Part shown: piece after piece, positions 6,152-14,596 of the stretch
Layout of the letters: each line of letters opens with the position of its first letter
Numbering within the stretch: the stretch's first letter is position 1
Assembly (NCBI GenBank): GCA_030950825.1
Contig: JAUZQT010000169.1
Location: forward strand, 1-18,659
Length of the DNA: 18,659 nt
Source of the DNA: Mariprofundaceae bacterium
Lineage (GTDB): Bacteria > Pseudomonadota > Zetaproteobacteria > Mariprofundales > Mariprofundaceae
Direction: 5' to 3'
Program-made: the position numbers and the translations under genes
The notes under the pieces: model-generated
The model's database searches: none
Told to the model about the DNA's origin: nothing
The model's input: only the letters and a program-made list of their open reading frames with translations

Positions 6152-8499
6152 CCACTTTATTTATCAATGACGAAGAAATAACGGTCTCTGCTGGCACGAG
6201 TATTTTAGAAGCCTGTCGCGAGCATGGTGCTGACGTGCCATACTTTTGTTACCACCCTGAGTTAAGTGTGGCAGCCAATTGCCGCATGTGCTTGGTGGAG
6301 GTGGAAGGCTGGAATAAACCAGCTGCTTCGTGTTGTACACCTGTTGGTGAGGGCATGAAGGTTACCACGCAGTCAGATGCCTTATCAAAAGACCGTGAAA
6401 TGATGATGGAGTATCTGCTGATTCACCACCCGTTGGATTGCCCCGTATGTGATCAAGGTGGCGCGTGTAAGCTACAAGATTATACCATGGAACATGGTGC
6501 CAAGCATGGTCGTTATGCCGAAGCGAAGCGTGCCGTTATTGACCATGATTTGGGACCCTTTGTTAGTACATGTATGACGCGTTGTATTCATTGTACCCGT
6601 TGTGTTCGGTTTGCCGATGAGGTGGCTGGGACTGGGGATATGGGTGTGTTGAATCGATCCGATCATATGCGTATCGAAGGTATCGTTGAAGAGGCATTAG
6701 AATCGGAGCTTTCTGGTAATTTGGCAGATATTTGCCCCGTTGGTGCATTGTTGGATAGGCCATCGCATGATATTACTCGCCCATGGGAAGTGACACGCCA
6801 TAAGAGCACTTGTACCCAGTGCCCTCAGGGTTGCGATATTGTCATTGAATCGCGCGGTGATGAAGTAATTCGTATTAAGGCCGATGTTGATGGTGTTGAG
6901 CCTTGGATCTGTGATCGCGGGCGCTATGTGCATGATGCTTTTCGTGCTGAAGAACGCATTTTAAAACCAGCTATTCGAGAAAAATCTGGCTTTGTGGAAG
7001 TTTCTTGGGATGAGTCGATTGAGGCTGTTGTTGACTTGCTAAAAGGCAAACGTGTGGGCATTGTCTTTTCTCCCGATTGGAGTGTCGAAGGCTTGGCGTC
7101 CATTCGCTTGCTGCATGATACTGTATTTCAAGATGCCAAAGTAGCATTTGACCTACATCGCCGTGATATGCGCGTGTTTGTTTTTGAAGAGGGTTTTTCG
7201 ATGTCCTCGGCACAAATTGCCGATGCTGATCAGGTGGTTATTTTGGGTTCTGATTTGCGTCAGCGTTTGCCGATTTTGATGCAGGGTCTGCGTAAACGAA
7301 GCAATGAAGGTAAGCCTGTGATACGCATTGGTGCTATGAATTATCGAACCAATAGCGAATTAAGTGCCGATGCATTGATTCGGCCGCGCGACTGGGTGGC
7401 GGTGATTGCGCGTGCCATGCAGCAGTTGAAAGATTTGGGTAAAACAGCGGCTGGCATGGATGCTTGGCTGGAAAAAGTGGAAGTACGCCATGAGGCAGGG
7501 AAGTTGCTGGCAGATGCTTTGTTATCCGATTCTTGTGCCTTGTTGGTTGGAGAAGAGATTCGTTCGCATATTGATGCCGCAGTGTTGATTCATGGTCTGG
7601 ATCTGATGATGCGTGCTGCAGGCCATGCCGAAGCTGGATCTGATGGGCGAAATTTAATTCCAGAAGGAATGAATACACAATTGTTGTCAGCAGCTTTTGG
7701 AGATATTCGTGCCAGTGTGGGTGATTTGTTTGATGCAGCGAATGATGGTGATTTGGATGCCCTGCTATTGATTGGCAGTGATCCGCTGGGTGACGGCTTG
7801 TTTTCGATGCAAGCAAAACGAGCGATGGGTAAGGTTCCTCTTGTTCAGGTTGGGGCAATTATGGGGGAGGTATCTGAGTTTGCGGATGTGATATTGCCTG
7901 CAGCGGCATATTCGGAAGTGGAAGGAACTTTTATCAATATGGAAGGCCGTATTCGTATGGCTGAACACCCATTGTGTACTATTGGGGAAGAGCGTCCCTT
8001 GTGGAAAGTAATGATGCGTATGATTCAGGGTTTTGGCAAAGATGTCCCTGTTGTTGATTTACTTGAATTGCGCACACGCATTGAAGGTTTTTTACCAGAG
8101 ATGGCAGCAGCATGGAGTACTGATGATCATGATCTATGTTTGTCGGTTGCTCGCAATCGTGATGCCGATAGTATTTCCGATGGTATTGAGCCTGCGATGA
8201 GCTTAGATGTTGTTAGCCGCTATTCCATGTACCGTGAGGGTGTGTGGGTGCGTGCGTCTTCATACTTGGTTGAAGCTGGATCTATTCATGCGCTGGATGA
8301 TGTTTTGGTGCATCCGAACACCTTACAAGCAGCCGGCCTGAATGTTGGGGTATGCAAAGTACGCACTGCATCTGGCGATTTTGATTACCATATCGGTGTG
8401 CGTGAAGATGTGGCAGAGGGTGTATTGTTTATTGCTAAACGTGGCATTGCGGGGGATTTATCCTGCGAAGTCATGGCTAGCCTTGGGGGAGGTCAGTAA
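6148..8499 (+). CDS. nuoG: NADH-quinone oxidoreductase subunit G (Fe-S, molybdopterin-type fold)
   Basis: The 783-aa 75-kDa subunit carries the electron wire of the peripheral arm. The N-terminal ferredoxin domain binds N1b (Cys34, Cys45, Cys48, then Cys62 or Cys63). HHPLDCPVCDQGGAC supplies N5 (His94, Cys98, Cys101, Cys107), and CIHCTRC with ICPVGAL supplies N4 (Cys146, Cys149, Cys152, Cys196). A fourth set, CTQCPQGC plus Cys255 (residues 222, 225, 229, 255), fits the optional N7 cluster known in some bacteria and absent from mitochondria. The rest is a molybdopterin-oxidoreductase-like domain, ending in a short beta-rich tail that resembles a remnant of the cofactor-binding domain. It is shorter than the E. 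coli protein (about 900 aa) and longer than most alphaproteobacterial ones. Its stop overlaps the nuoH start by one base (TAATG). Confidence 0.96.
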   Translation: MTTLFINDEEITVSAGTSILEACREHGADVPYFCYHPELSVAANCRMCLVEVEGWNKPAASCCTPVGEGMKVTTQSDALSKDREMMMEYLLIHHPLDCPVCDQGGACKLQDYTMEHGAKHGRYAEAKRAVIDHDLGPFVSTCMTRCIHCTRCVRFADEVAGTGDMGVLNRSDHMRIEGIVEEALESELSGNLADICPVGALLDRPSHDITRPWEVTRHKSTCTQCPQGCDIVIESRGDEVIRIKADVDGVEPWICDRGRYVHDAFRAEERILKPAIREKSGFVEVSWDESIEAVVDLLKGKRVGIVFSPDWSVEGLASIRLLHDTVFQDAKVAFDLHRRDMRVFVFEEGFSMSSAQIADADQVVILGSDLRQRLPILMQGLRKRSNEGKPVIRIGAMNYRTNSELSADALIRPRDWVAVIARAMQQLKDLGKTAAGMDAWLEKVEVRHEAGKLLADALLSDSCALLVGEEIRSHIDAAVLIHGLDLMMRAAGHAEAGSDGRNLIPEGMNTQLLSAAFGDIRASVGDLFDAANDGDLDALLLIGSDPLGDGLFSMQAKRAMGKVPLVQVGAIMGEVSEFADVILPAAAYSEVEGTFINMEGRIRMAEHPLCTIGEERPLWKVMMRMIQGFGKDVPVVDLLELRTRIEGFLPEMAAAWSTDDHDLCLSVARNRDADSISDGIEPAMSLDVVSRYSMYREGVWVRASSYLVEAGSIHALDDVLVHPNTLQAAGLNVGVCKVRTASGDFDYHIGVREDVAEGVLFIAKRGIAGDLSCEVMASLGGGQ

Positions 8500-9587
8500 T
8501 GGAGTGGTTGGATATGGCCATAACGGCTGGCATTTGGGCTTTAGAAATTTTAGCAATTGCTGTACCTGTTGCTTTAACAGTGGCATATACGACATACGTT
8601 GAACGACGTGTGATTGGTATTATGCAAATTCGTAAGGGCTGTAATCGAGTTGGTCCCTTTGGCTTGTTGCAGCCACTGGCAGATGGTTTAAAGCTATTTT
8701 TGAAAGAAACGATTATTCCAACAAATGCGAACAAGCTACTGTTTGTTGCGGCTCCAGTGTTGGCGCTGGTACCTGCACTGGTGGCTTTTGCGGTGGTTCC
8801 ATTTGGCGAAACGAGGCTGTTTGGAATTTGGGACAAAGAGCATGTGATGGCAATTTCGCATCTCAATGTAGGACTGCTCTATATTTTGGCGATTTCAAGC
8901 TTGTCCATTTATGGGGTGCTGATGGCTGGTTGGGCGTCCAACTCTAAATATGCTCTCATTGGTGCAGTGCGAGCGACATGTCAGATGATTTCATATGAAA
9001 TTGCTATGGGATTTGCATTGGTGTGTGTATTAATGCTGGCTGGTAGTATGGATTTGGCAGTAATTGTGAATGCGCAAGCAGGTGGTTTCTGGCATTGGTA
9101 TATTATTCCGCTATTCCCAATGTTCTTGGTGTATTTTATTTCAGGTTGTGCTGAATCAAATCGTACACCGTTTGACTTGGTAGAAGGTGATGCCGAACTT
9201 GTGGCTGGGCATATTGTTGAATATTCAGGCATGTGGTTTGCGACTTTTTCATTGGCTGAATATGGCGCGATGATTTTGATTAGTTTGTTGACCTCCATTT
9301 TATTCTTGGGTGGCTGGCATGCTCCAATTCCTGCTCTGGACTTTATTCCTGGCACGATTTGGCTGTTATTGAAAGCTGCTTTTTTCATCTTTGTGTTTAT
9401 TTGGTTTCGCGCAACATTCCCGCGTTATCGTTATGATCAAATGATGCGTTTGGGTTGGAAGGTGTTCCTGCCATGGACCCTAGCTTGGATTGCAGTGTTG
9501 GGCATTTGTACTTATGCCGGTGAGCTTTATGAAGGTTTGCAGTTTTTAAGTGATGCGATTGGCTTCTATCAGCCTTGGAGGTCTTGA
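8499..9587 (+). CDS. nuoH: NADH-quinone oxidoreductase subunit H
   Basis: The 362-aa membrane subunit (ND1 homologue), with about eight or nine hydrophobic helices, builds the membrane side of the quinone chamber and links quinone reduction to proton pumping. The cytoplasmic loop ESNRTPFDLVEGDAELVAGH and EYSGMWFATFSLAEY match the family; FDLVEG rather than FDLPEA is closer to betaproteobacterial forms. GNRVGPFGLLQPLADGLKLF-type sequence follows helix 1, but here it reads RKGCNRVGP, with Cys where most relatives have Pro (GPNRVGP). The C-terminal RATFPRYRYDQMMRLGWKVF is canonical. It is longer than E. coli NuoH (325 aa). nuoI starts one base after the stop. Confidence 0.96.
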   Translation: MEWLDMAITAGIWALEILAIAVPVALTVAYTTYVERRVIGIMQIRKGCNRVGPFGLLQPLADGLKLFLKETIIPTNANKLLFVAAPVLALVPALVAFAVVPFGETRLFGIWDKEHVMAISHLNVGLLYILAISSLSIYGVLMAGWASNSKYALIGAVRATCQMISYEIAMGFALVCVLMLAGSMDLAVIVNAQAGGFWHWYIIPLFPMFLVYFISGCAESNRTPFDLVEGDAELVAGHIVEYSGMWFATFSLAEYGAMILISLLTSILFLGGWHAPIPALDFIPGTIWLLLKAAFFIFVFIWFRATFPRYRYDQMMRLGWKVFLPWTLAWIAVLGICTYAGELYEGLQFLSDAIGFYQPWRS

Positions 9588-9588
9588 G

Positions 9589-10077
9589 ATGCGTTTGATT
9601 AAACATGCCTTAAAGACTTGGTTGCTGTGGGAGCTGGTGAAAGGCTTGGCTTTGACCATGCGCTATTTCTTTAAAAAAAGTATTACTGTTGAGTATCCTG
9701 AAGAACGTACGCCGTTGTCACCGCGTTTCCGTGGATTGCATGCATTGCGTCGTTATGATAGCGGTGAAGAGCGTTGTATTGCCTGTAAGTTGTGTGAAGT
9801 TATTTGTCCTGCATTGGCGATCGTGATTGAATCGGAAGAGCGTGAAGATGGTAGCCGGCGTACCACACGTTACGATATTGATATGACCAAATGTATTTAT
9901 TGTGGCCTATGTCAGGAAGCGTGCCCTGTGGATGCGATTGTTGAAACGCAGCATTTTGAATATGCCAGTGAAACACGCGAAGCATTGTATTATACCAAAG
10001 AGATGTTGCTTGAAGTTGGTGAACAATATGAGGCACAGATTACTGCCAATATTAAAGCTGACGCGCCGTATCGTTAA
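9589..10077 (+). CDS. nuoI: NADH-quinone oxidoreductase subunit I
   Basis: The 162-aa TYKY-type subunit carries two [4Fe-4S] clusters, N6a and N6b, handing electrons to N2 in NuoB. Two ferredoxin motifs are complete: CIACKLCEVICP (Cys63, 66, 69, 73) and CIYCGLCQEACP (Cys102, 105, 108, 112). The N-terminal 30 residues form an amphipathic, partly hydrophobic helix (TWLLWELVKGLALTMRYFF) that docks on the membrane arm. ATG 9589 was chosen because GGAGG lies seven bases upstream (9577-9581) and the product begins MRLIKHALKTW; the open frame extends to 9550, but that part overlaps nuoH. nuoJ follows after 27 bases, one of the longer internal gaps. Confidence 0.96.
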   Translation: MRLIKHALKTWLLWELVKGLALTMRYFFKKSITVEYPEERTPLSPRFRGLHALRRYDSGEERCIACKLCEVICPALAIVIESEEREDGSRRTTRYDIDMTKCIYCGLCQEACPVDAIVETQHFEYASETREALYYTKEMLLEVGEQYEAQITANIKADAPYR

Positions 10078-10104
10078 GTTTTTGATACAGGATTAGGAGG
10101 GGAA

Positions 10105-10689
10105 ATGCTCGAAGCTGGATTCTTTTATCTGTTTGCTGCTATGGTTATTGTAGGCGGCATGGGTGTGGTGCTTGCACGCAATACCATGCATTCTGTGATG
10201 TTCTTAATTTTTTGCTTTTTCAATGCTGCAGGCTTGTTTTTTTTATTGGATGCCGAATTCTTGGGTATTATCCTGATTTTGATTTATGTTGGTGCAGTGA
10301 TGGTGCTGTTCATGTTTGTGATCATGATGTTGGAAGTGAATCAGGCAAAGTTAAAAGAAGGGTTTCTACAGTACTTGCCGATTGGTGGTATGATTGCGCT
10401 GATTTTACTGATTGAATTTATCGCAGCATCGGGAAGTGGCGTGTTTCATACTGATGCTATAGCAGCGGTCGGGCATTTTGGTAAAGATGTGAATAATACT
10501 GTTGAAATCGGCAAGGTTTTATATACCCAGTATTTGTTGGGCTTTGAAATCGCGGCGATTATCTTGTTGGTGGCTTTGGTTGGATCCATTGTATTGACCT
10601 TGCGCACACGTAAAGATGCCAAATATCAGAATATTTCGAAACAGGTAAATGTGCGTAAAGAAGATCGTTTGCGCAAGGTGAGGATGTAA
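10105..10689 (+). CDS. nuoJ: NADH-quinone oxidoreductase subunit J
   Basis: The 194-aa membrane subunit (ND6 homologue) has five predicted helices (about residues 4-20, 28-48, 53-72, 90-108 and 144-166). The conserved NTMHSVMFLIFCFFNAAGLF and GIILILIYVGAVMVLFMFVI segments are present. The second is the helix 3 region that changes shape during coupling in solved structures. The C-terminal tail (about 168-194) is basic, polar and probably cytoplasmic. It has the strongest ribosome binding site of the operon, AGGAGGGG just before the ATG, perhaps to restart translation after the 27-base gap from nuoI. nuoK follows after 2 bases. Confidence 0.95.
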   Translation: MLEAGFFYLFAAMVIVGGMGVVLARNTMHSVMFLIFCFFNAAGLFFLLDAEFLGIILILIYVGAVMVLFMFVIMMLEVNQAKLKEGFLQYLPIGGMIALILLIEFIAASGSGVFHTDAIAAVGHFGKDVNNTVEIGKVLYTQYLLGFEIAAIILLVALVGSIVLTLRTRKDAKYQNISKQVNVRKEDRLRKVRM

Positions 10690-10691
10690 TC

Positions 10692-10997
10692 ATGATTGGC
10701 TTATCCGATTATTTAATTGTTGCTGCCTGTTTGTTTTCACTGGGTGTAATTGGTTTGTTTTTAAATCGAAAAAATGTCATTACAATTTTAATGTGCATTG
10801 AACTTATTTTATTGGCTGTAAACATTAACTTTGTGGCATTTTCGCATTACCTACAGGATATAAATGGCCAAATTTTTGTGTTTTTTGTATTAACCGTCGC
10901 AGCTTCAGAAGTTGCAGTTGGCTTGGCAATTCTAGTAGCATTTTATCGAACGCGTCGCTCCATTGACGTTGAAGATATCAATACGCTACAGGGTTAA
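10692..10997 (+). CDS. nuoK: NADH-quinone oxidoreductase subunit K
   Basis: The 101-aa membrane subunit (ND4L homologue) has three helices, at about 4-24, 28-50 and 59-85. Two buried glutamates of the proton path are present: Glu37 in LMCIELILLAVNINFVAF and Glu73 in VAASEVAVGLAILVAFYR, matching Glu36 and Glu72 of E. coli. Length is exactly typical (about 100 aa). The C-terminal tail RRSIDVEDINTLQG is characteristic. It lies between nuoJ (2-base gap) and nuoL (11-base gap). Confidence 0.96.
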   Translation: MIGLSDYLIVAACLFSLGVIGLFLNRKNVITILMCIELILLAVNINFVAFSHYLQDINGQIFVFFVLTVAASEVAVGLAILVAFYRTRRSIDVEDINTLQG

Positions 10998-11008
10998 GGG
11001 AGGCTTTC

Positions 11009-13003
11009 GTGGGAGAAACCATCACAACGCTGAATACGCTTGAATTATTGGCGATTCCAGCATTGCCTTTGATTGCAGCTCTGGCTGCAGGCCTATTTGG
11101 CTGGGCATTGAAGGACACTTTAACGCACTGGATTACCTGCGTGGCAGTAGTTGCTGCGGCGGCTCTGTCTATTGACGTTTTTCTGCAAGTACTCGATGGC
11201 GCATCTTTTTATGGGAACTTCTGGACTTGGATGATTTCGGATAAATTCATTGTACCAGTGGGTATGATGATTGATCCACTCACTGCGATTATGATGGTGA
11301 CGGTAACCGTTGTATCTGCCTGTGTGCATATTTATACCATTGGTTACATGCATGGTGATCCAGGTTATTCACGCTTCTTTTCTTATATTTCTGCGTTTAC
11401 CTTTTCCATGCTGGTCTTGGTTATGGGAAATAACTTCTTTACCTTATTTTTTGGCTGGGAAGCAGTGGGTCTGTTTTCATACTTGCTGATTGGTTTTTGG
11501 TTTAAGCGCGAGTCGGCCAATTCTGCCGCACTCAAGGCCTTTATTGTAAACCGTGTAGGGGACTTAGGTTTTGCGGTTGGTATTTTGGCTGTTTGGTATT
11601 ATTTCGGCACGATTGATTACCGTGAAGTGTTTGCCGCTGTTTCAAGTATGGTTGCAGAAGGCCATGTGCTGCATTTCCTTGGCGGGGAAATGGATGCGAT
11701 TACATTTATTTGTTTGGCACTGTTTGTCGGTGCCATGGGTAAATCAGGTCAGGTACCATTGCATGTTTGGCTGCCTGATTCCATGGAAGGGCCAACACCT
11801 ATTTCCGCATTGATTCATGCGGCAACCATGGTCACTGCGGGTGTATTTATGGTGGCTCGGCTGTCTCCGATGTTTGAATTTTCTGAAACGGCATTGGCTG
11901 CGGTGATTATTGTGGGTGCAACTACGGCGTTTATGTGTGCAACCATTGGTTTGGTGCAAAATGACATTAAACGTGTCATTGCTTACTCTACCTGTTCGCA
12001 GTTGGGTTATATGTTCGTGGCCTGTGGCGTTTCTGCTTATTCAGTTGGTATTTTCCACTTGATGACGCATGCTTATTTTAAATCGTTATTATTCTTGGCT
12101 GCGGGTTCGGTGATTCATGCTGTACTCGCCCAACAGGATATTCGTAAGATGGGGCAGTTGCGCAAATACATGCCAATTACCTATATCACCATGTTTATTG
12201 CCGCCTTGGCATTATCAGGTGTGCCTCCCTTTGCTGGTTTCTGGTCAAAAGATTTGATTATTGAAGCAACCATGGTGCGTGATATGGGCTGGGTTAGTGA
12301 AGTGGCATACTATGCATTGCTTTCAGGTGTGTTTATGACGGCTTTTTATACTTTCCGTATGTTCTTTTTAACCTTTCATAACTCGGATCGTGTGCCTGCA
12401 GAAACCAAGGCTCATTTACATGAATCACCGAAAGTAATTACCGTACCATTGATGATTTTGGCGATTGGCGCATTGGGTTCAGGGGCTTGGGGTTATTACA
12501 GTCTGAATATTTCAAATCCTGAAGTGATTGATGGTTTTTTTGCTAACTCACTATTTGTGATGGATGCACACAACCCACTTATGCGTCTTGAAGAGCTTGA
12601 ACATGCAGGGGAGATTGGTTTCTTTGGTGAATATATGCCGCTTATTTTGGCCTTTATGGGGATTGGACTGGCTTGGTTGATGTACTTTAAAGAATCTACG
12701 ATGCCTGCAACGCTGGCTGCGACATTTCCAGCATTGCACAAGTTTTTACTCAATAAATGGTATTGGGATGAGTTGTATGAAAAGATATTTATTCGTCCAG
12801 CGCAATGTTTGGGTATGATATTATGGCAGAAGGGCGATTTGGCTATGATTGATAAGGGCATGATTCATGGTGGAATTATTGATTCAGTACAAGCTGGGGC
12901 GGCGCGGCTTCGTCGTATGCAAACAGGCATGGTTTACCATTATGCTTATGGTATGGTGATTGGTGTGTTCGGTTTGCTGACTTGGCTGTTGTTGAAGGCA
13001 TAG
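11009..13003 (+). CDS. nuoL: NADH-quinone oxidoreductase subunit L (antiporter-like)
   Basis: The 664-aa distal membrane-arm subunit (ND5 homologue) is related to Mrp-type antiporters and is one of the proton pumps. FFGWEAVGLFSYLLIGFWF carries the key helix 5 glutamate. KSGQVPLHVWLPDSMEGPTP followed by SALIHAATMVTAGVFMVARL is the conserved helix 7-8 core with its lysine. The C-terminal quarter, with a hydrophilic stretch and a final hydrophobic helix, suits the long lateral helix and its anchor. It is somewhat longer than E. coli NuoL (613 aa). Start is GTG, supported by GGGAGG (10998-11003) five bases upstream and by the (M)GETITTLNTLELLAIPALPL opening. nuoM follows after 10 bases. Confidence 0.96.
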   Translation: MGETITTLNTLELLAIPALPLIAALAAGLFGWALKDTLTHWITCVAVVAAAALSIDVFLQVLDGASFYGNFWTWMISDKFIVPVGMMIDPLTAIMMVTVTVVSACVHIYTIGYMHGDPGYSRFFSYISAFTFSMLVLVMGNNFFTLFFGWEAVGLFSYLLIGFWFKRESANSAALKAFIVNRVGDLGFAVGILAVWYYFGTIDYREVFAAVSSMVAEGHVLHFLGGEMDAITFICLALFVGAMGKSGQVPLHVWLPDSMEGPTPISALIHAATMVTAGVFMVARLSPMFEFSETALAAVIIVGATTAFMCATIGLVQNDIKRVIAYSTCSQLGYMFVACGVSAYSVGIFHLMTHAYFKSLLFLAAGSVIHAVLAQQDIRKMGQLRKYMPITYITMFIAALALSGVPPFAGFWSKDLIIEATMVRDMGWVSEVAYYALLSGVFMTAFYTFRMFFLTFHNSDRVPAETKAHLHESPKVITVPLMILAIGALGSGAWGYYSLNISNPEVIDGFFANSLFVMDAHNPLMRLEELEHAGEIGFFGEYMPLILAFMGIGLAWLMYFKESTMPATLAATFPALHKFLLNKWYWDELYEKIFIRPAQCLGMILWQKGDLAMIDKGMIHGGIIDSVQAGAARLRRMQTGMVYHYAYGMVIGVFGLLTWLLLKA

Positions 13004-13013
13004 GGGAGATTTG

Positions 13014-14588
13014 ATGGAATCGTTGCACAACGTATTGGGCTTTCCCATTTTAAGTTTGAGTATTTTCCTGCCAACAGCAGGAGCATTGTTGATTTGGTTG
13101 TTTCTGAAAAATGATAATGCTGTGCGCTGGGCTGCACTGATTGTTTCGGTTGCGACATTTATTGTAACATTACCTTTGGCAACAGCGTTTGATCCCACGA
13201 CAGCGCATATGCAATTTGAAGAGCTGCACCATTGGATTCCTGCGTTTAATATCCATTACCAACTGGGCGTGGATGGTATTTCGATGCCTTTTGTTATTTT
13301 GACCAGCTTATTGACGATTATTTGTGTTATTTCAGCTTGGCGTTGTATCCAAACGCGTGTGAAAGAATATATGTTGGCGTTTCTTATCCTTGAAACGACA
13401 TTGATTGGTGTGTTTTGTGCATTGGATGCCATATTGTTTTACTTCTTCTGGGAAGCGATGCTGATTCCAATGTTTCTGATTATTGGCGTGTGGGGTGGTA
13501 AGAACCGTGTTTATGCGACCTTGAAGTTCTTCCTATATACCTTGGGCGGGTCGGTACTGATGTTGATTGCTGTGATTGCAATGTATTTCAAAACAGGTGG
13601 AAGTTTTAGTATATTGGCATATATGGATTACCCATTTGATTTCGAATGGCAGTTTTGGATTTTCCTTGCTTTTTTGGTGGCTTTTGCTGTAAAAGTACCG
13701 ATGTGGCCCGTGCACACATGGCTGCCTGATGCGCATACCGAAGCACCAACGGCTGGCTCGGTGATTCTGGCGGGCATTTTGTTGAAAATGGGTGGTTATG
13801 GTTTCTTGCGGTTTTCGCTGCCAATGTTACCAGATGCCTCGCAATACTTTGTACCATTGATGGTTGGCTTGAGTTTGATTGCCATTGTATATATTTCTTT
13901 TGTAGCCATGATGCAAACAGACTTGAAGCGTTTGATTGCTTATTCATCTATTGCACATATGGGATTTGTAACATTGGGTACTTTTATGTTTACGCAGCAG
14001 GCTATTGAAGGCGCTGTTATTAATATGATTTCCCATGGCTTTGTTGCAGCGGCGTTATTCCTTTGTGTGGGTGTCTTGTATGACCGTATGCACACTCGTG
14101 ATATATTGGCGTATGGTGGTGTGGCGAGTGTGATGCCCGTATTTGCTGCCGTGATGTTGTTTTTCTGTATGGCGAATATTGCACTACCTGGCGCAAGTTC
14201 ATTTGTTGGTGAGATTATGGTCTTGATTGGAACCTTCTCAGCAGATCAGTTGTATAATTTTTCATTCTCTACCAAATGGGTAGCTATTGCTGCGACTATT
14301 AGTGTGGTGCTTTCAGCCTGTTATACACTGTGGATGTACAAGCGTGTGATGATGGGTGACTTGGTGAAAGATGAAGTGAAAGCGATGCCTGATATGTCAG
14401 CCCGTGAATTCATGTATTTTGTACCGTTAATTTTGTTGGTGTTGTGGATGGGTGTATATCCATTACCTGTCCTTGATATTATGCATGTATCAATAAGCAA
14501 TTTAATTGAGCAGGCAACATCAAGCAAGCTAGAAGATGCGGCTCTAATTGCTCAAAGTGCAGCAGCAGCGCACATAACAGGACATTGA
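13014..14588 (+). CDS. nuoM: NADH-quinone oxidoreductase subunit M (antiporter-like)
   Basis: The 524-aa proton-pumping membrane subunit (ND4 homologue) has about 14 hydrophobic helices. Diagnostic blocks are YQLGVDGISMPFVILTSLLT, then ILFYFFWEAMLIPMFLIIGV with the essential helix 5 glutamate, VKVPMWPVHTWLPDAHTEAP then TAGSVILAGILLKMGGYG with the helix 7 lysine, and DLKRLIAYSSIAHMGFVTLG. Length is normal (about 500 aa). ATG 13014 was preferred over the TTG directly before it at 13011, because GGGGAG ends five bases upstream. nuoN follows after 8 bases. Confidence 0.96.
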   Translation: MESLHNVLGFPILSLSIFLPTAGALLIWLFLKNDNAVRWAALIVSVATFIVTLPLATAFDPTTAHMQFEELHHWIPAFNIHYQLGVDGISMPFVILTSLLTIICVISAWRCIQTRVKEYMLAFLILETTLIGVFCALDAILFYFFWEAMLIPMFLIIGVWGGKNRVYATLKFFLYTLGGSVLMLIAVIAMYFKTGGSFSILAYMDYPFDFEWQFWIFLAFLVAFAVKVPMWPVHTWLPDAHTEAPTAGSVILAGILLKMGGYGFLRFSLPMLPDASQYFVPLMVGLSLIAIVYISFVAMMQTDLKRLIAYSSIAHMGFVTLGTFMFTQQAIEGAVINMISHGFVAAALFLCVGVLYDRMHTRDILAYGGVASVMPVFAAVMLFFCMANIALPGASSFVGEIMVLIGTFSADQLYNFSFSTKWVAIAATISVVLSACYTLWMYKRVMMGDLVKDEVKAMPDMSAREFMYFVPLILLVLWMGVYPLPVLDIMHVSISNLIEQATSSKLEDAALIAQSAAAAHITGH

Positions 14589-14596
14589 GGTAAGAC

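Noticed and set aside
7334..7858. 174-aa open frame antisense to nuoG
   Set aside because: It is a His/Pro/Ser-rich translation typical of the antisense of a real gene, with no domain and no ribosome binding site.
8477..9388. Open frames of 129 and 135 aa antisense to nuoH
   Set aside because: Reverse-strand shadows of a hydrophobic gene; no supporting motif or context.
13606..13947. 113-aa open frame antisense to nuoM
   Set aside because: Shadow of the conserved nuoM helix 7-8 region; low-complexity translation.
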